Below are positions 26,361-34,467 of a stretch of 42,617 bases of DNA, in pieces. The notes below the pieces were generated by a model. The model was not told the origin of the DNA. It made no database searches and saw nothing but the letters and a program-made list of their open reading frames with translations. Origin of the DNA: Candidatus Heimdallarchaeota archaeon (GTDB lineage Archaea; Asgardarchaeota; Heimdallarchaeia; Heimdallarchaeales; Heimdallarchaeaceae); assembly GCA_023705905.1 (NCBI GenBank), contig BPTK01000003.1:1-42617 (forward strand). Reading direction: 5' to 3'. The stretch's first letter is position 1, and each line of letters starts with the position of its first letter. Made by a program: the position numbers and the translations under genes.

Positions 26361-27056
26361 ATGAGAAACTGCTTTCTAGTTGAGTATGAGAAGTTGGAAT
26401 ATAATAAGTCTCTAGAGTTACAAAGACAACTCAGATTAAAGAAAGAAAGCAATAGAGATTATGATGATTTTCTACTCGTTTTGCAACATAATCCTGTTTT
26501 TACAATTGGAAAGAAAGGCAATAAGGATGATATTTTAGCACCAGAAAGTCTTTTGAAAGAAGAAGGAATAGATGTTGTTAATGTAAAAAGGGGAGGAGAA
26601 GTTACCTATCATGGACCAGGGCAGCTGGTTAGCTACTTGCATCTAAATTTAACCAGAGCTAATTTGAGTATAGACCAATTTGTGTGGAACATGGAAGAAG
26701 TGCTAATACAACTTTTAGATGACTATGGAATCAAAGGATGGAGATTGGAAGGCTATCCTGGTGTTTGGATAAATCATCAAGCACGTAAATGGAAAATTGC
26801 ATCTATTGGTGCAAGAGCTTCAAAAATGATATCATCTCACGGATTAGCACTAAACGTTAACACAGATATGGATCACTTCCAGATGATAATTCCTTGTGGA
26901 ATAACTAAATTCAGCCCAATTTCCATGAAACAAATTCTAGAAAAAACATTGAACATAACTGAAATATATAAAAAATTCGAACAAGCATTTGAGAAAATCT
27001 TCAAAATGAAACTAGAAAAAATAAAATCAAATAAACTTGAAGAGATGATAAAATAA
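26361..27056 (+). CDS. lipB: Octanoyltransferase LipB
   Basis: 231 aa. Family motifs: LLVLQHNPVFTIGKKG, KRGGEVTYHGPGQLV, the catalytic Lys region WKIASIGAR and the active-site Cys179 in IIPCGI. It transfers octanoate from acyl carrier protein (or another carrier) to a lipoyl-domain Lys. The stop codon overlaps the lipA start by one base (taATG), so the pair is co-translated and makes lipoate endogenously. Confidence 0.95.
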   Translation: MRNCFLVEYEKLEYNKSLELQRQLRLKKESNRDYDDFLLVLQHNPVFTIGKKGNKDDILAPESLLKEEGIDVVNVKRGGEVTYHGPGQLVSYLHLNLTRANLSIDQFVWNMEEVLIQLLDDYGIKGWRLEGYPGVWINHQARKWKIASIGARASKMISSHGLALNVNTDMDHFQMIIPCGITKFSPISMKQILEKTLNITEIYKKFEQAFEKIFKMKLEKIKSNKLEEMIK

Positions 27057-27943
27057 TGCCTAGACTTCGTAAACCAGAATGGATGAGAATAGGACACATG
27101 GACAGAGAAAAGATTCGTGAAGTGCAAGAAATCCTCCGAACACTGAAACTTCACACTGTATGCGAAGAATCAATGTGTCCTAACATTGGAAAATGTTTTG
27201 AGAAGAAAACCGCTACTTTCTTGGTAATGGGAGACATTTGTACTCGAAATTGCAAATTTTGTGACATTAAATTTGGAAGACCTGGACCTCTAGATGAAGA
27301 TGAACCCCAGCGCATTTTAGAAGCAGCAAAAAAAATGGGTTTAAGACACATAGTCGTTACTTCAGTTACAAGAGACGACTTACTTGATGGTGGTGCAGAG
27401 CATTATTCTGTTATAACAAAGAAACTGAGAGAATACAACGAAGATCTAATAATTGAACTTCTTATTCCCGATATGAAAGGAAAAGAGAGAGATATTCAAA
27501 CAATAGTTGAAGCAAAACCAGATATTATCAACCATAATGTTGAGGTTGTCCCAAGGCTGTTCAGAAAGATAACTCCACAATCAAATTATGAAACATCACT
27601 TAAATTACTGAAACTTGTAAAAGAATTTGATCCAAATGTATTCACAAAATCTGGCATGATGGTTGGGTTAGGGGAAACAAAGCAAGAAGTATTTGATGTA
27701 ATGAAGGATTTGAGAGAAGTCAATTGTGATATGCTTACAATAGGACAGTATCTTAAACCACCAAGCTCAAATTTAGAGATTGAAGAATATGTTCATCCTG
27801 AGATATTCAAGGAATATGAAGAACTAGCATATAACATGGGTTTCAAATTCGTTGCCTCAGCACCGTTCGTTAGAAGTTCATTTAATGCAGAAGAGGCAGA
27901 TTTTCTTTTTGAAACCAACGATGTTGTAGAAGAAAAGATTTAA
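27056..27943 (+). CDS. lipA: Lipoyl synthase LipA
   Basis: 295 aa radical-SAM enzyme. The auxiliary cluster motif CEESMCPNIGKC and the radical-SAM motif CTRNCKFC are both complete, and the C-terminal RSSF supplies the Ser ligand of the auxiliary cluster. It inserts two sulfurs into octanoyl-lipoyl-domain groups. Overlaps lipB by one base. A lipoylated target (glycine cleavage H protein or 2-oxoacid dehydrogenase E2) is not in the window. Confidence 0.96.
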   Translation: MPRLRKPEWMRIGHMDREKIREVQEILRTLKLHTVCEESMCPNIGKCFEKKTATFLVMGDICTRNCKFCDIKFGRPGPLDEDEPQRILEAAKKMGLRHIVVTSVTRDDLLDGGAEHYSVITKKLREYNEDLIIELLIPDMKGKERDIQTIVEAKPDIINHNVEVVPRLFRKITPQSNYETSLKLLKLVKEFDPNVFTKSGMMVGLGETKQEVFDVMKDLREVNCDMLTIGQYLKPPSSNLEIEEYVHPEIFKEYEELAYNMGFKFVASAPFVRSSFNAEEADFLFETNDVVEEKI

Positions 27944-27979
27944 AAGAAAAAAATAGAAATTCGAACAAAGAAAAGATAA

Positions 27980-28111
27980 GGGGCATTAGCTCAGCCCGGT
28001 TAGAAGTTGAATGGTTGCGTACCATAAAACTAACATGCGACTGGCTCATAGCTAAAACCATTTCAGTGGGAAACCAGTTGGTCGGTGGTTCGAATCCGCC
28101 ATGCCCCACCA
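27980..28111 (+). tRNA. CAU tRNA (elongator Met or Ile2) with two introns
   Basis: Acceptor GGGGCAT pairs with ATGCCCC, followed by A and an encoded CCA. The T arm is GGTGG-TTCGAAT-CCGCC. Removing 28005-28036 (32 nt, D-arm side) restores D stem GCTC/GAGC, and removing 28051-28072 (22 nt, canonical 37/38) gives anticodon stem ACTGG/CCAGT with loop CTCATAA (anticodon CAT). Exons are 27980-28004, 28037-28050 and 28073-28111, 78 nt with CCA. In the first intron ATGGT-TGCGT-ACCAT is a hairpin, and exon GTTAG can pair with intron CTAAC, giving a bulge-helix-bulge-like fold. Not an initiator (no GGG/CCC anticodon stem). Met versus Ile2 cannot be settled. Confidence 0.88.
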
Positions 28112-28207
28112 ATTTTTCCGATATGTTTTTCAAAATAGTACGATACATGCAATAATTTTTGTTCAAAGTTAGATTATATAAATAAAACATACGAGAGTAT
28201 AGGTTAG

Positions 28208-28738
28208 GTGACTGTTTTGACGAAGACCTTAGTAGCTTATCAAACCATCCATGGATCAACAAAAGAAGCTGCATCCATGACCGCAAAAACTCTTGAAGAG
28301 GATTATCAGCTCCAAATAGATATTCATGAATTTGAAGAAAACAAGGAATATCCGGATATATCAGAATATGAGAATATCATCGTTGGAAGTTGTATTTTTC
28401 ATGGTAAATGGGGAAAGAATGCCGAAGAATTTCTAAAACATGATTTCACAGGCAAAAAACTTGCAATCTACATATGTGCTGGGTTTGCGGGGGAAAAGGA
28501 GCTATACGAACAAGCACTCAACATATTTTTGAGAGGAAATATTGATAAGTACACTCATCTAAAAACAATTTCCATTGAAGCTTTTGGTGGAAGAGTTCCA
28601 AAATCAAAAATACCTCATGTGTGGTTTTTGCAAGCATCGAAGCGTTTGGCTAATTTTAGATATGACACTCGGGATTTAGTCAGAGTAAAAGATTGGGCTC
28701 ATAAACTAGGGAAGGTTTTTGCAGAAGAGAATAACTGA
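28208..28738 (+). CDS. Flavodoxin-domain protein (HemG-like)
   Basis: 176 aa from GTG 28208. The FMN phosphate loop VAYQTIHGSTKEAA and the second loop IIVGSCIFHGKWGKNAEEFL fit the flavodoxin fold, and the C-terminal extension (RYDTRDLVRVKDWAHKLGK) resembles HemG-type protoporphyrinogen oxidases. It probably binds FMN and carries electrons or oxidises a small substrate. No heme genes are adjacent. A TTG three codons later is an alternative start. Confidence 0.8.
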   Translation: MTVLTKTLVAYQTIHGSTKEAASMTAKTLEEDYQLQIDIHEFEENKEYPDISEYENIIVGSCIFHGKWGKNAEEFLKHDFTGKKLAIYICAGFAGEKELYEQALNIFLRGNIDKYTHLKTISIEAFGGRVPKSKIPHVWFLQASKRLANFRYDTRDLVRVKDWAHKLGKVFAEENN

Positions 28739-28831
28739 CAATATAACTTTCGGTATAACTATAAAATTGTTCTAACCGCAATTCTTTATTATACACGAAG
28801 AAATTGTATATAATTATAGAAGGTAATTAAT

Positions 28832-29764
28832 TTGGATGCAGTTTTCAATAAAGTTGTTGAAGATATTCGTGATTTACATATTCAAGGCGCAACAAACATC
28901 GCGGTTGAAGGTATTAAAGCCTTTTCTGCGCTAACAGAACGTCTTGAAGTTTCGACACTAGATAGTCTTTTTTCAGAGTTAGAAAAAGCTCGTCAAGCTT
29001 TAGCCACAGCTAGAGCTACCGAACCAGCGCTTCGAAATGGTTTAAGATATATTATATACAACTTACGTGACAAAGCAACCTCCATACAAGAAGCTAAGGA
29101 AATTGTAAATACTTTCTCTGTAGATTATGTCAATTTGCTTAAAGAATCCAAAAAGAAAGTTATTTCTTATGGTGCTCACAGAATTAAAGATGGAAGCATA
29201 ATCATGACACATTGTCATTCTTCGCTTTCAACAGGTATTATTCTTGAAGCACATCGTCAAGGAAAAGATATACAAGTGTTTTGTACTGAAACACGTCCGC
29301 GTTATCAAGGACGAATAACTGCAAAAGAATTTGTAGATGCAGGTATAACTACAACTCAAGTTGTAGACAGTGCAATGAGATGGGTAATCAATAGATACAA
29401 TGTTGATATCATCATTACTGGTGCAGATGCCATCACAAGCCAAGGAACTGTGATAAACAAAATAGGGACTAGATTATTAGCCTTAGCAGCAAGAGAAATG
29501 GACGTTCCTTTCTATACTGCAATTAATCTTCTCAAATATGATCCGGAGACAAGCATTGGAAAACTCTCAGAGATTGAAATGCGCTCAGCTTCAGAAATAT
29601 GGGAGAATCCTCCAAAAGGGTTAAATTTTCTAAATCCAGCATTTGAAACTGTATCTCATGACTTTATTGATGGAATTATATCCGAAGCAGGTGTATTTTC
29701 ACCGGCTGTTGTATATCTAATTGTAAAAGAGAAGTATCCATTTATGATGATAAATGAAGAATGA
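28832..29764 (+). CDS. Ribose-1,5-bisphosphate isomerase (eIF2B-like fold)
   Basis: 310 aa, TTG start at 28832 with AAGGT at good spacing. Motifs of the R15P isomerase group: MTHCHSSLSTGI with the catalytic Cys, CTETRPRYQGRITA, and IITGADAITSQGTVINKIGT with the catalytic Asp. It converts ribose 1,5-bisphosphate to ribulose 1,5-bisphosphate, the RuBisCO substrate, in the archaeal AMP pathway. RuBisCO follows immediately, which strongly supports this over a regulatory eIF2B role. Confidence 0.93.
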   Translation: MDAVFNKVVEDIRDLHIQGATNIAVEGIKAFSALTERLEVSTLDSLFSELEKARQALATARATEPALRNGLRYIIYNLRDKATSIQEAKEIVNTFSVDYVNLLKESKKKVISYGAHRIKDGSIIMTHCHSSLSTGIILEAHRQGKDIQVFCTETRPRYQGRITAKEFVDAGITTTQVVDSAMRWVINRYNVDIIITGADAITSQGTVINKIGTRLLALAAREMDVPFYTAINLLKYDPETSIGKLSEIEMRSASEIWENPPKGLNFLNPAFETVSHDFIDGIISEAGVFSPAVVYLIVKEKYPFMMINEE

Positions 29765-29796
29765 AAAAATTAAGATTAAATTTAAAGGTAATTATT

Positions 29797-31047
29797 ATGA
29801 AAAACGAATACAAAGAACTACTTGTTGGTCGATATTATGTCGAACACGTAGATAGTGTTGCGAAAGCAGCAGAAGAAATATGTGACGAAGAATCAGTAGG
29901 AACATGGACTGATTTACGCACTACTGAAGGGAGACCTCATGTTGCCAAACTTCGAGCTGAAGTATTGGATACCAAAGTCTTCAAAGATTATGAAGGCTAC
30001 CAAAGCGGTGAAGTTACCATAGGTTTTCAAACCGAAACTTTTGATATGGAAGCAGGAATCACAAGCATCCTTTCCATGCTTGCTGGAAATCTGTTTGGTT
30101 TGGGAGCATTAAGAAATATCCGATGGCTTGATGTAGACTTTCCAAGATCAATAGCTGAATACTTCCCCGGTCCCAAATTTGGAATTGAAGGAGTCAGAAA
30201 GATAATTGGTACAGACAAGGGAGAGTTTCCAAACCGCCCTCATATCGGTACTATAGTCAAGCCAAAGATGGGATTAACTGCACAAGAATGGGCTGATGTA
30301 GCCTATGATGCAGCTATTGGTGGAGTTGATTTCATTAAGGATGACGAAAACCTTGGTTCTCAACCTTTCTGTCCTATTGGTGATCGTACTGTAAAAGTAT
30401 TAGAAAAACTCGATCAAGCAAAAGAAGAAACTGGAAGAACGGTTATTCATGCCGTAAATGTCACAGCTAAACACAATGTTATGTGGGAAAGGATAGAAGA
30501 GGCTTTAGACAATGGAGCTAAATGTCTGATGATTGATGTTATCCTTACTGGGTTCCAAGAACTTGCTGATATGGCCAGAGACCCAGGAATTAAAGTTCCA
30601 ATTCATGTTCATCGAACAATGCATGCAGCTTTTACTCGTAGTCCTGTTCATGGGATTTCTATGCTACCCATAGCTAAAATAGTTCGCATGGCAGGTGGAG
30701 ATCAGCTCCATATTGGTTCATATGGTCAAGGAAAAATGGATACAGATATTAACCTTGAGCTTAAACTAAAAGATGCTCTCCTTAATCCAATGTATGAATT
30801 CAAACAAGCTTTCCCAACTGCATCTGGAGGATTATATCCTGCAAAGATTCCTAATTTAGTGAAGCATGGTGGAAACAATGTCATTATACAAGCTGGTGGA
30901 GGCATTCATGGTCATCCTGATGGAACTCAAAAGGGCGCTATGGCAATGCGTCAAGCCCTTGATGCAACATTAAAGAAAATAACTCTCGAGGAATATGCAA
31001 AAAATCACGTTGAGTTAGCTAAATCTCTTGAAAAATGGGGAAATTAA
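29797..31047 (+). CDS. rbcL: Ribulose-bisphosphate carboxylase, form III
   Basis: 416 aa from ATG 29797, preceded by AAAGGT; a start at 29761 overlapping the previous stop is in frame but lacks a site. Active-site segments: TIVKPKMG (Lys155), FIKDDEN with the Lys to be carbamylated (Lys181), VHVHRTMHAAFTRSP, IGSYGQGKMDTD and QAGGGIHGHPDG. It carboxylates ribulose 1,5-bisphosphate to two 3-phosphoglycerate. Pairing with R15P isomerase indicates nucleoside salvage rather than a Calvin cycle; no phosphoribulokinase is present in the window. Confidence 0.95.
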   Translation: MKNEYKELLVGRYYVEHVDSVAKAAEEICDEESVGTWTDLRTTEGRPHVAKLRAEVLDTKVFKDYEGYQSGEVTIGFQTETFDMEAGITSILSMLAGNLFGLGALRNIRWLDVDFPRSIAEYFPGPKFGIEGVRKIIGTDKGEFPNRPHIGTIVKPKMGLTAQEWADVAYDAAIGGVDFIKDDENLGSQPFCPIGDRTVKVLEKLDQAKEETGRTVIHAVNVTAKHNVMWERIEEALDNGAKCLMIDVILTGFQELADMARDPGIKVPIHVHRTMHAAFTRSPVHGISMLPIAKIVRMAGGDQLHIGSYGQGKMDTDINLELKLKDALLNPMYEFKQAFPTASGGLYPAKIPNLVKHGGNNVIIQAGGGIHGHPDGTQKGAMAMRQALDATLKKITLEEYAKNHVELAKSLEKWGN

Positions 31048-31072
31048 CCCCGTTTCCTTTTTACTTTTTTGT
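31037..31072 (+). terminator. Hairpin-plus-T terminator after RuBisCO
   Basis: GGGG (31037-31040) and CCCC (31048-31051) flank a 7-nt loop that contains the stop codon, followed by the T-rich tcctttttacttttttg. This resembles an intrinsic terminator for the isomerase-RuBisCO unit. Confidence 0.5.
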
Positions 31073-31158
31073 ACAAAACAAATTCTTTTTGTCAAATTAT
31101 TGGGTATTGAACAGAAAAATTAAAAATAGGGATGAAATCATTGAGTTTAGTTGGGTAT

Positions 31159-31233
31159 GCGCTAATAGTCTAATGGCCATGACTTCGGCCTTCCAAGTCG
31201 ACAATCCGGGTTCGATTCCCGGTTGGCGCACCA
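31159..31233 (+). tRNA. tRNA-Gly (anticodon UCC)
   Basis: Acceptor GCGCTAA pairs with TTGGCGC (one T-G pair), followed by A and an encoded CCA. The anticodon stem TCGGC/GTCGA encloses CTTCCAA (anticodon TCC). T arm CCGGG-TTCGATT-CCCGG. No intron. Confidence 0.93.
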
Positions 31234-31275
31234 ATAATCACATATAAAAACAGTATGTATAAAATAGTTTAATCT

Positions 31276-31350
31276 GCTCGTGTAGTCTAGTTGGTAGGAC
31301 TCAGCCCTGCCACGGCTGGAACCCGGGTTCGAATCCCGGCGCGTGCACCA
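31276..31350 (+). tRNA. tRNA-Gly (anticodon GCC)
   Basis: Anticodon stem CAGCC/GGCTG encloses CTGCCAC (anticodon GCC), the T arm is CCGGG-TTCGAAT-CCCGG, and A plus CCA are encoded. The acceptor GCTCGTG against CGCGTGC has a T-T mismatch at the third pair and one T-G pair, which is unusual. It lies 42 bp after the other tRNA-Gly gene. Confidence 0.9.
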
Positions 31351-31456
31351 ATTTTTGTTTTTAAATTTCTTGTATTTTGTAAAAATGTAATACCGACGAG
31401 TCTTCTCGGTCATATTTGTTTTGTTATTTATCCTTTCAAAAGCTTCATGAGAACAT

Positions 31457-32620
31457 ATGAGTGAACATTTTATATTTAATTTTCCTGAGGAAGAGGAAGA
31501 GCAATCACCAATTGTTGATGCTGATACATTTGAAAGTGATGCTACAGATAAAGAATTAGAGGAATTATTGCAAAAACAAGAAACACCAAATGATCGTTTC
31601 TCGAGTAATTCTGTTGATTCATATATCCAACAAGTTTTACGCACTAATAGAATCCTTGGTATAGGCGTCGGTGGCGCTGGATCTAATGCTATAAATAACA
31701 TTATGACAAGAGAAGGCATTGTTGGTGCTACAACAGTGGCTGTCAACACCGATGCTCGGCATCTCTTAAGTACAAAAGCAGAACGAAAACTGCTTATTGG
31801 TAGAGAACTTACTAATGGAACTGGGGCAGGAAATGATCCAAATATTGGAAGGGCTGCTGCAGAAGAGAACGAAGAAGATATTCGAGAACTTGTAAGAGGA
31901 CATGATTTAGTGTTTGTTGCATGTGGTTTGGGCAAGGGTACAGGTACAGGAGCAGCTCCCTTTATTGCAAAAGTTGCTCAAGATGAGGGGTGTTTAGTAG
32001 TAAGTGTGTGCACATTACCCTTTGTGTCTGAAGGACATGCAAAGATGGATTCTGCTTTAGAAGGGTTAAATGCACTAGATGCACATTCGAATACAATAAT
32101 TATTGTTCCAAATGAAAAGCTGCTTATGTATGCACCAGATTTTACTCTTTGGGATGCTTTCAAGCTAGCTGATGATGTTTTAATCAATGCAATTGTTGGA
32201 TTAACAGAGCTTATAGTTCTTCCAGCGAGAGTAAATGTTGACTTTGCAGATACAAAGAAAATTCTTAGAAGAAGTGGACCTGCTGTTATTGGAGTGGGTA
32301 GGGGAAAAGGGGAAAACAGAGCAATTCAAGCAATTACTAACGCACTATCGAACCCTCTATTGGATATTGATATATCATCTTCCACCGGAGCGCTTGTAAA
32401 TATCAAAGCAAACAGAAACATTTCAATGACTGAGGTTGATACAATCACAACAATGATTACTGATCAAATTCATCAAAAGGCAGAGTTTGTTTGGGGATGT
32501 AATATTGATGAAACCATGCCAGATGATGAAATAGCAGTAACTGTGGTTATTGCTGAAGTTAGAACTTCACACTTAAATCAACCAGAAGATATCACAATAG
32601 AAGCTCTTTGGAGAGAGTAA
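31457..32620 (+). CDS. ftsZ: Cell-division GTPase FtsZ
   Basis: 387 aa. An acidic N-terminal extension (~60 residues) precedes the GTPase domain: RILGIGVGGAGSNAINNI, the tubulin signature loop GLGKGTGTGAAP (residues 157-168), and T7 loop VNVDFADTKKILRRSG with the catalytic Asp. The C-terminal domain ends DITIEALWRE. The signature normally reads GGGTGTG; Lys160 replaces the second Gly. Polymerises on GTP to form the division ring. Confidence 0.95.
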   Translation: MSEHFIFNFPEEEEEQSPIVDADTFESDATDKELEELLQKQETPNDRFSSNSVDSYIQQVLRTNRILGIGVGGAGSNAINNIMTREGIVGATTVAVNTDARHLLSTKAERKLLIGRELTNGTGAGNDPNIGRAAAEENEEDIRELVRGHDLVFVACGLGKGTGTGAAPFIAKVAQDEGCLVVSVCTLPFVSEGHAKMDSALEGLNALDAHSNTIIIVPNEKLLMYAPDFTLWDAFKLADDVLINAIVGLTELIVLPARVNVDFADTKKILRRSGPAVIGVGRGKGENRAIQAITNALSNPLLDIDISSSTGALVNIKANRNISMTEVDTITTMITDQIHQKAEFVWGCNIDETMPDDEIAVTVVIAEVRTSHLNQPEDITIEALWRE

Positions 32621-32677
32621 TTCTCCACTTCTCTATTTATTTTTAGGTTTTTATGCTTTGATTGATGTATATTACTA

Positions 32678-33721
32678 GTGAATATGTCAAAGTTTCAAGC
32701 TTACAGTACAGAAGATATAATCATTCTGGAATCAAAGAAGCAAACTATCGCTGCAATTGGATTTTCTTTGTCAAAACAAGAAAACAAGCCTTTTGCTAAC
32801 TTATCAGATAATATTGTAAATTATTTAAATTCATTTGGTTATTCATACGTTATTAGAATAACAAAGTCCTATACAAGATTCTTTCTTTTAATTACAGCTA
32901 AAAATCCAGGAGATGTGATCAATAAAGTATCGATAATATTAGCTAAAATGGAGAAATTAAAATTATCCGCACAACAAGTAGTAGTTTCGCCATTAAATCA
33001 CAGTATTATCTTGAAAAATTTGCATCTAAACATGCAATCCTCAATTAAAAGAACAAAAAACCCAAGGGTTCTCAATATTGATGATAAATATTGGCTAGTT
33101 TACTCTTTAATCATTGGTCGACAAGAGAGAAATTATTTTACCAAATTCCTGAAAAGCCTTCTAAGTTTGAAGACAAGTACACTTAACCTTAGTGTAAAAA
33201 ACATGCGAAAGAATCAGAAAGGAGACTTGAAAAAGACAAATAGTATCTTAATTACTCACTATTTTGACACAATTGAGGAATGCGAAAATTTTCTTACTAG
33301 AATGAAGCAAATTTCTACACAATATCAGGAAAGATTCTCTTGTACGTTACGTTTCCATACTGCACACGAAGTGAAACAGAATATTTCTGCCTATGTTTTA
33401 GGTCTTTCACCTGTCAACCAACCCGCTCACCACTGGCAAGATGTGCTTAAATTAGATCGCTTTATACCTGTCTTGACAAACTACAATAGAGAATTAACAG
33501 ATATTACTGAAAACAAAATCCACCAAAAACTAATCACGATTGAGACGGGGTTAAACAAAACAATCTCTGAAGAAAGCTCTATTAAAACTGTGCAGAAGAA
33601 TAAGGTCCATGCTAAAGAAACAAGTATGAAAGTGCAAGATTCACTTATTTCTTATGGTAAAAGAGTTTCAGAAGAAGAAATTGAAGAGCTTGTAGAAACC
33701 ATACCTGCTACTCCTTCGTAA
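32678..33721 (+). CDS. Unknown protein downstream of ftsZ
   Basis: 347 aa, start GTG 32678 or ATG 32684. I do not recognise the family. Two segments (about residues 10-110 and 130-255) look like alternating strands and helices of similar order (for example SYVIRITKSYTRFFLLITAK and NSILITHYFDTIEECENFL), which could be a duplicated ferredoxin-like fold. The last ~90 residues are polar and probably disordered. No membrane segment or catalytic motif. The 57-bp gap to ftsZ in the same direction suggests co-transcription. Confidence 0.6.
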   Translation: MNMSKFQAYSTEDIIILESKKQTIAAIGFSLSKQENKPFANLSDNIVNYLNSFGYSYVIRITKSYTRFFLLITAKNPGDVINKVSIILAKMEKLKLSAQQVVVSPLNHSIILKNLHLNMQSSIKRTKNPRVLNIDDKYWLVYSLIIGRQERNYFTKFLKSLLSLKTSTLNLSVKNMRKNQKGDLKKTNSILITHYFDTIEECENFLTRMKQISTQYQERFSCTLRFHTAHEVKQNISAYVLGLSPVNQPAHHWQDVLKLDRFIPVLTNYNRELTDITENKIHQKLITIETGLNKTISEESSIKTVQKNKVHAKETSMKVQDSLISYGKRVSEEEIEELVETIPATPS

Positions 33722-33815
33722 TAGAATATTACTCATTACATAATTTAACTTAGTTTTTTAAGATAAAGAAATGTTGATAAGCACAACATTTTCATCCTAA
33801 ATAAGGAAGAAATAC

Positions 33816-34193
33816 ATGCAATCCCCAAAACATAAGAATTCTTCACGACGAAAGAGAAAATCTAGAAAGGGAAAATCATTAGCCCTTTCCTCTGAAGAAG
33901 TCAAAGATAAAGTAATCGGATTACTAGAGGAAGCCAATCGACTTATTCAGGAAGATTATGAATTAGCTCAAGAATATGCTAAACGTGCCCAAAGAATTCA
34001 GATGAGAACCAGAATCAAATTCCCTTCACAATGGAAAAAACGGTTCTGCAAGCATTGCAAAATTTTTCTTTATCCAGGCATAAATTGTCAAGTAAGACTC
34101 TCTTCCACGAATAAAATCGTTGCAATAAAATGCTCTGAGTGTAACGGATACACACGAATACCATACTACCGCAGAACCGAGGAAAAGAAATGA
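33816..34193 (+). CDS. rnp4: RNase P protein subunit Rpp21 (Rnp4)
   Basis: 125 aa. A basic N-terminal tail, then helices (VIGLLEEANRLIQEDYELA) and QRIQMRTRIKFPSQWKKRFCKHC, followed by zinc-ribbon pairs CKHC and CSEC and RIPYYRR. This is the Rpp21/Rpr2 family that joins Rpp29 on RNase P RNA for tRNA 5' processing. Its stop overlaps the start of the YhbY gene (ATGA). Confidence 0.94.
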   Translation: MQSPKHKNSSRRKRKSRKGKSLALSSEEVKDKVIGLLEEANRLIQEDYELAQEYAKRAQRIQMRTRIKFPSQWKKRFCKHCKIFLYPGINCQVRLSSTNKIVAIKCSECNGYTRIPYYRRTEEKK

Positions 34194-34432
34194 AGGATTC
34201 AATCGATAAGATACGCCATGAACCTCCAAAAATAAGAATTGGTAAAAATGGTATAACGGAAGGAATCGTACAAGAAGTTAATATGCTTCTTAAAAGACAT
34301 CAAATAGTGAAGATTAAGTGCCTCAAAACAGTCCCAAATGAGGCTACAAAAGCTATTGCAGATAATATTGCAAAGTTAACTAATAGTACGATTGCTGATG
34401 TAAGAGGGAAAACATTTATTCTAATACGATAA
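34190..34432 (+). CDS. CRM-domain RNA-binding protein (YhbY family)
   Basis: 80 aa. KIRIGKNGITEGIVQEVNML matches the CRM-domain start, with VKIKCLK and the end VRGKTFILIR. The usual GxxG (GKNG) RNA-contact loop is present. Probably a large-subunit assembly factor. ATGA overlap with rnp4 is a conserved archaeal arrangement. Confidence 0.93.
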   Translation: MKDSIDKIRHEPPKIRIGKNGITEGIVQEVNMLLKRHQIVKIKCLKTVPNEATKAIADNIAKLTNSTIADVRGKTFILIR

Positions 34433-34467
34433 GTTATTCACAATAGTAGCAATTTGGAGAAAGAACA

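Noticed and set aside
29761-29796. ATG overlapping the isomerase stop as RuBisCO start
   Set aside because: AAAGGT is well spaced to the ATG at 29797, which gives the usual RuBisCO N-terminus.
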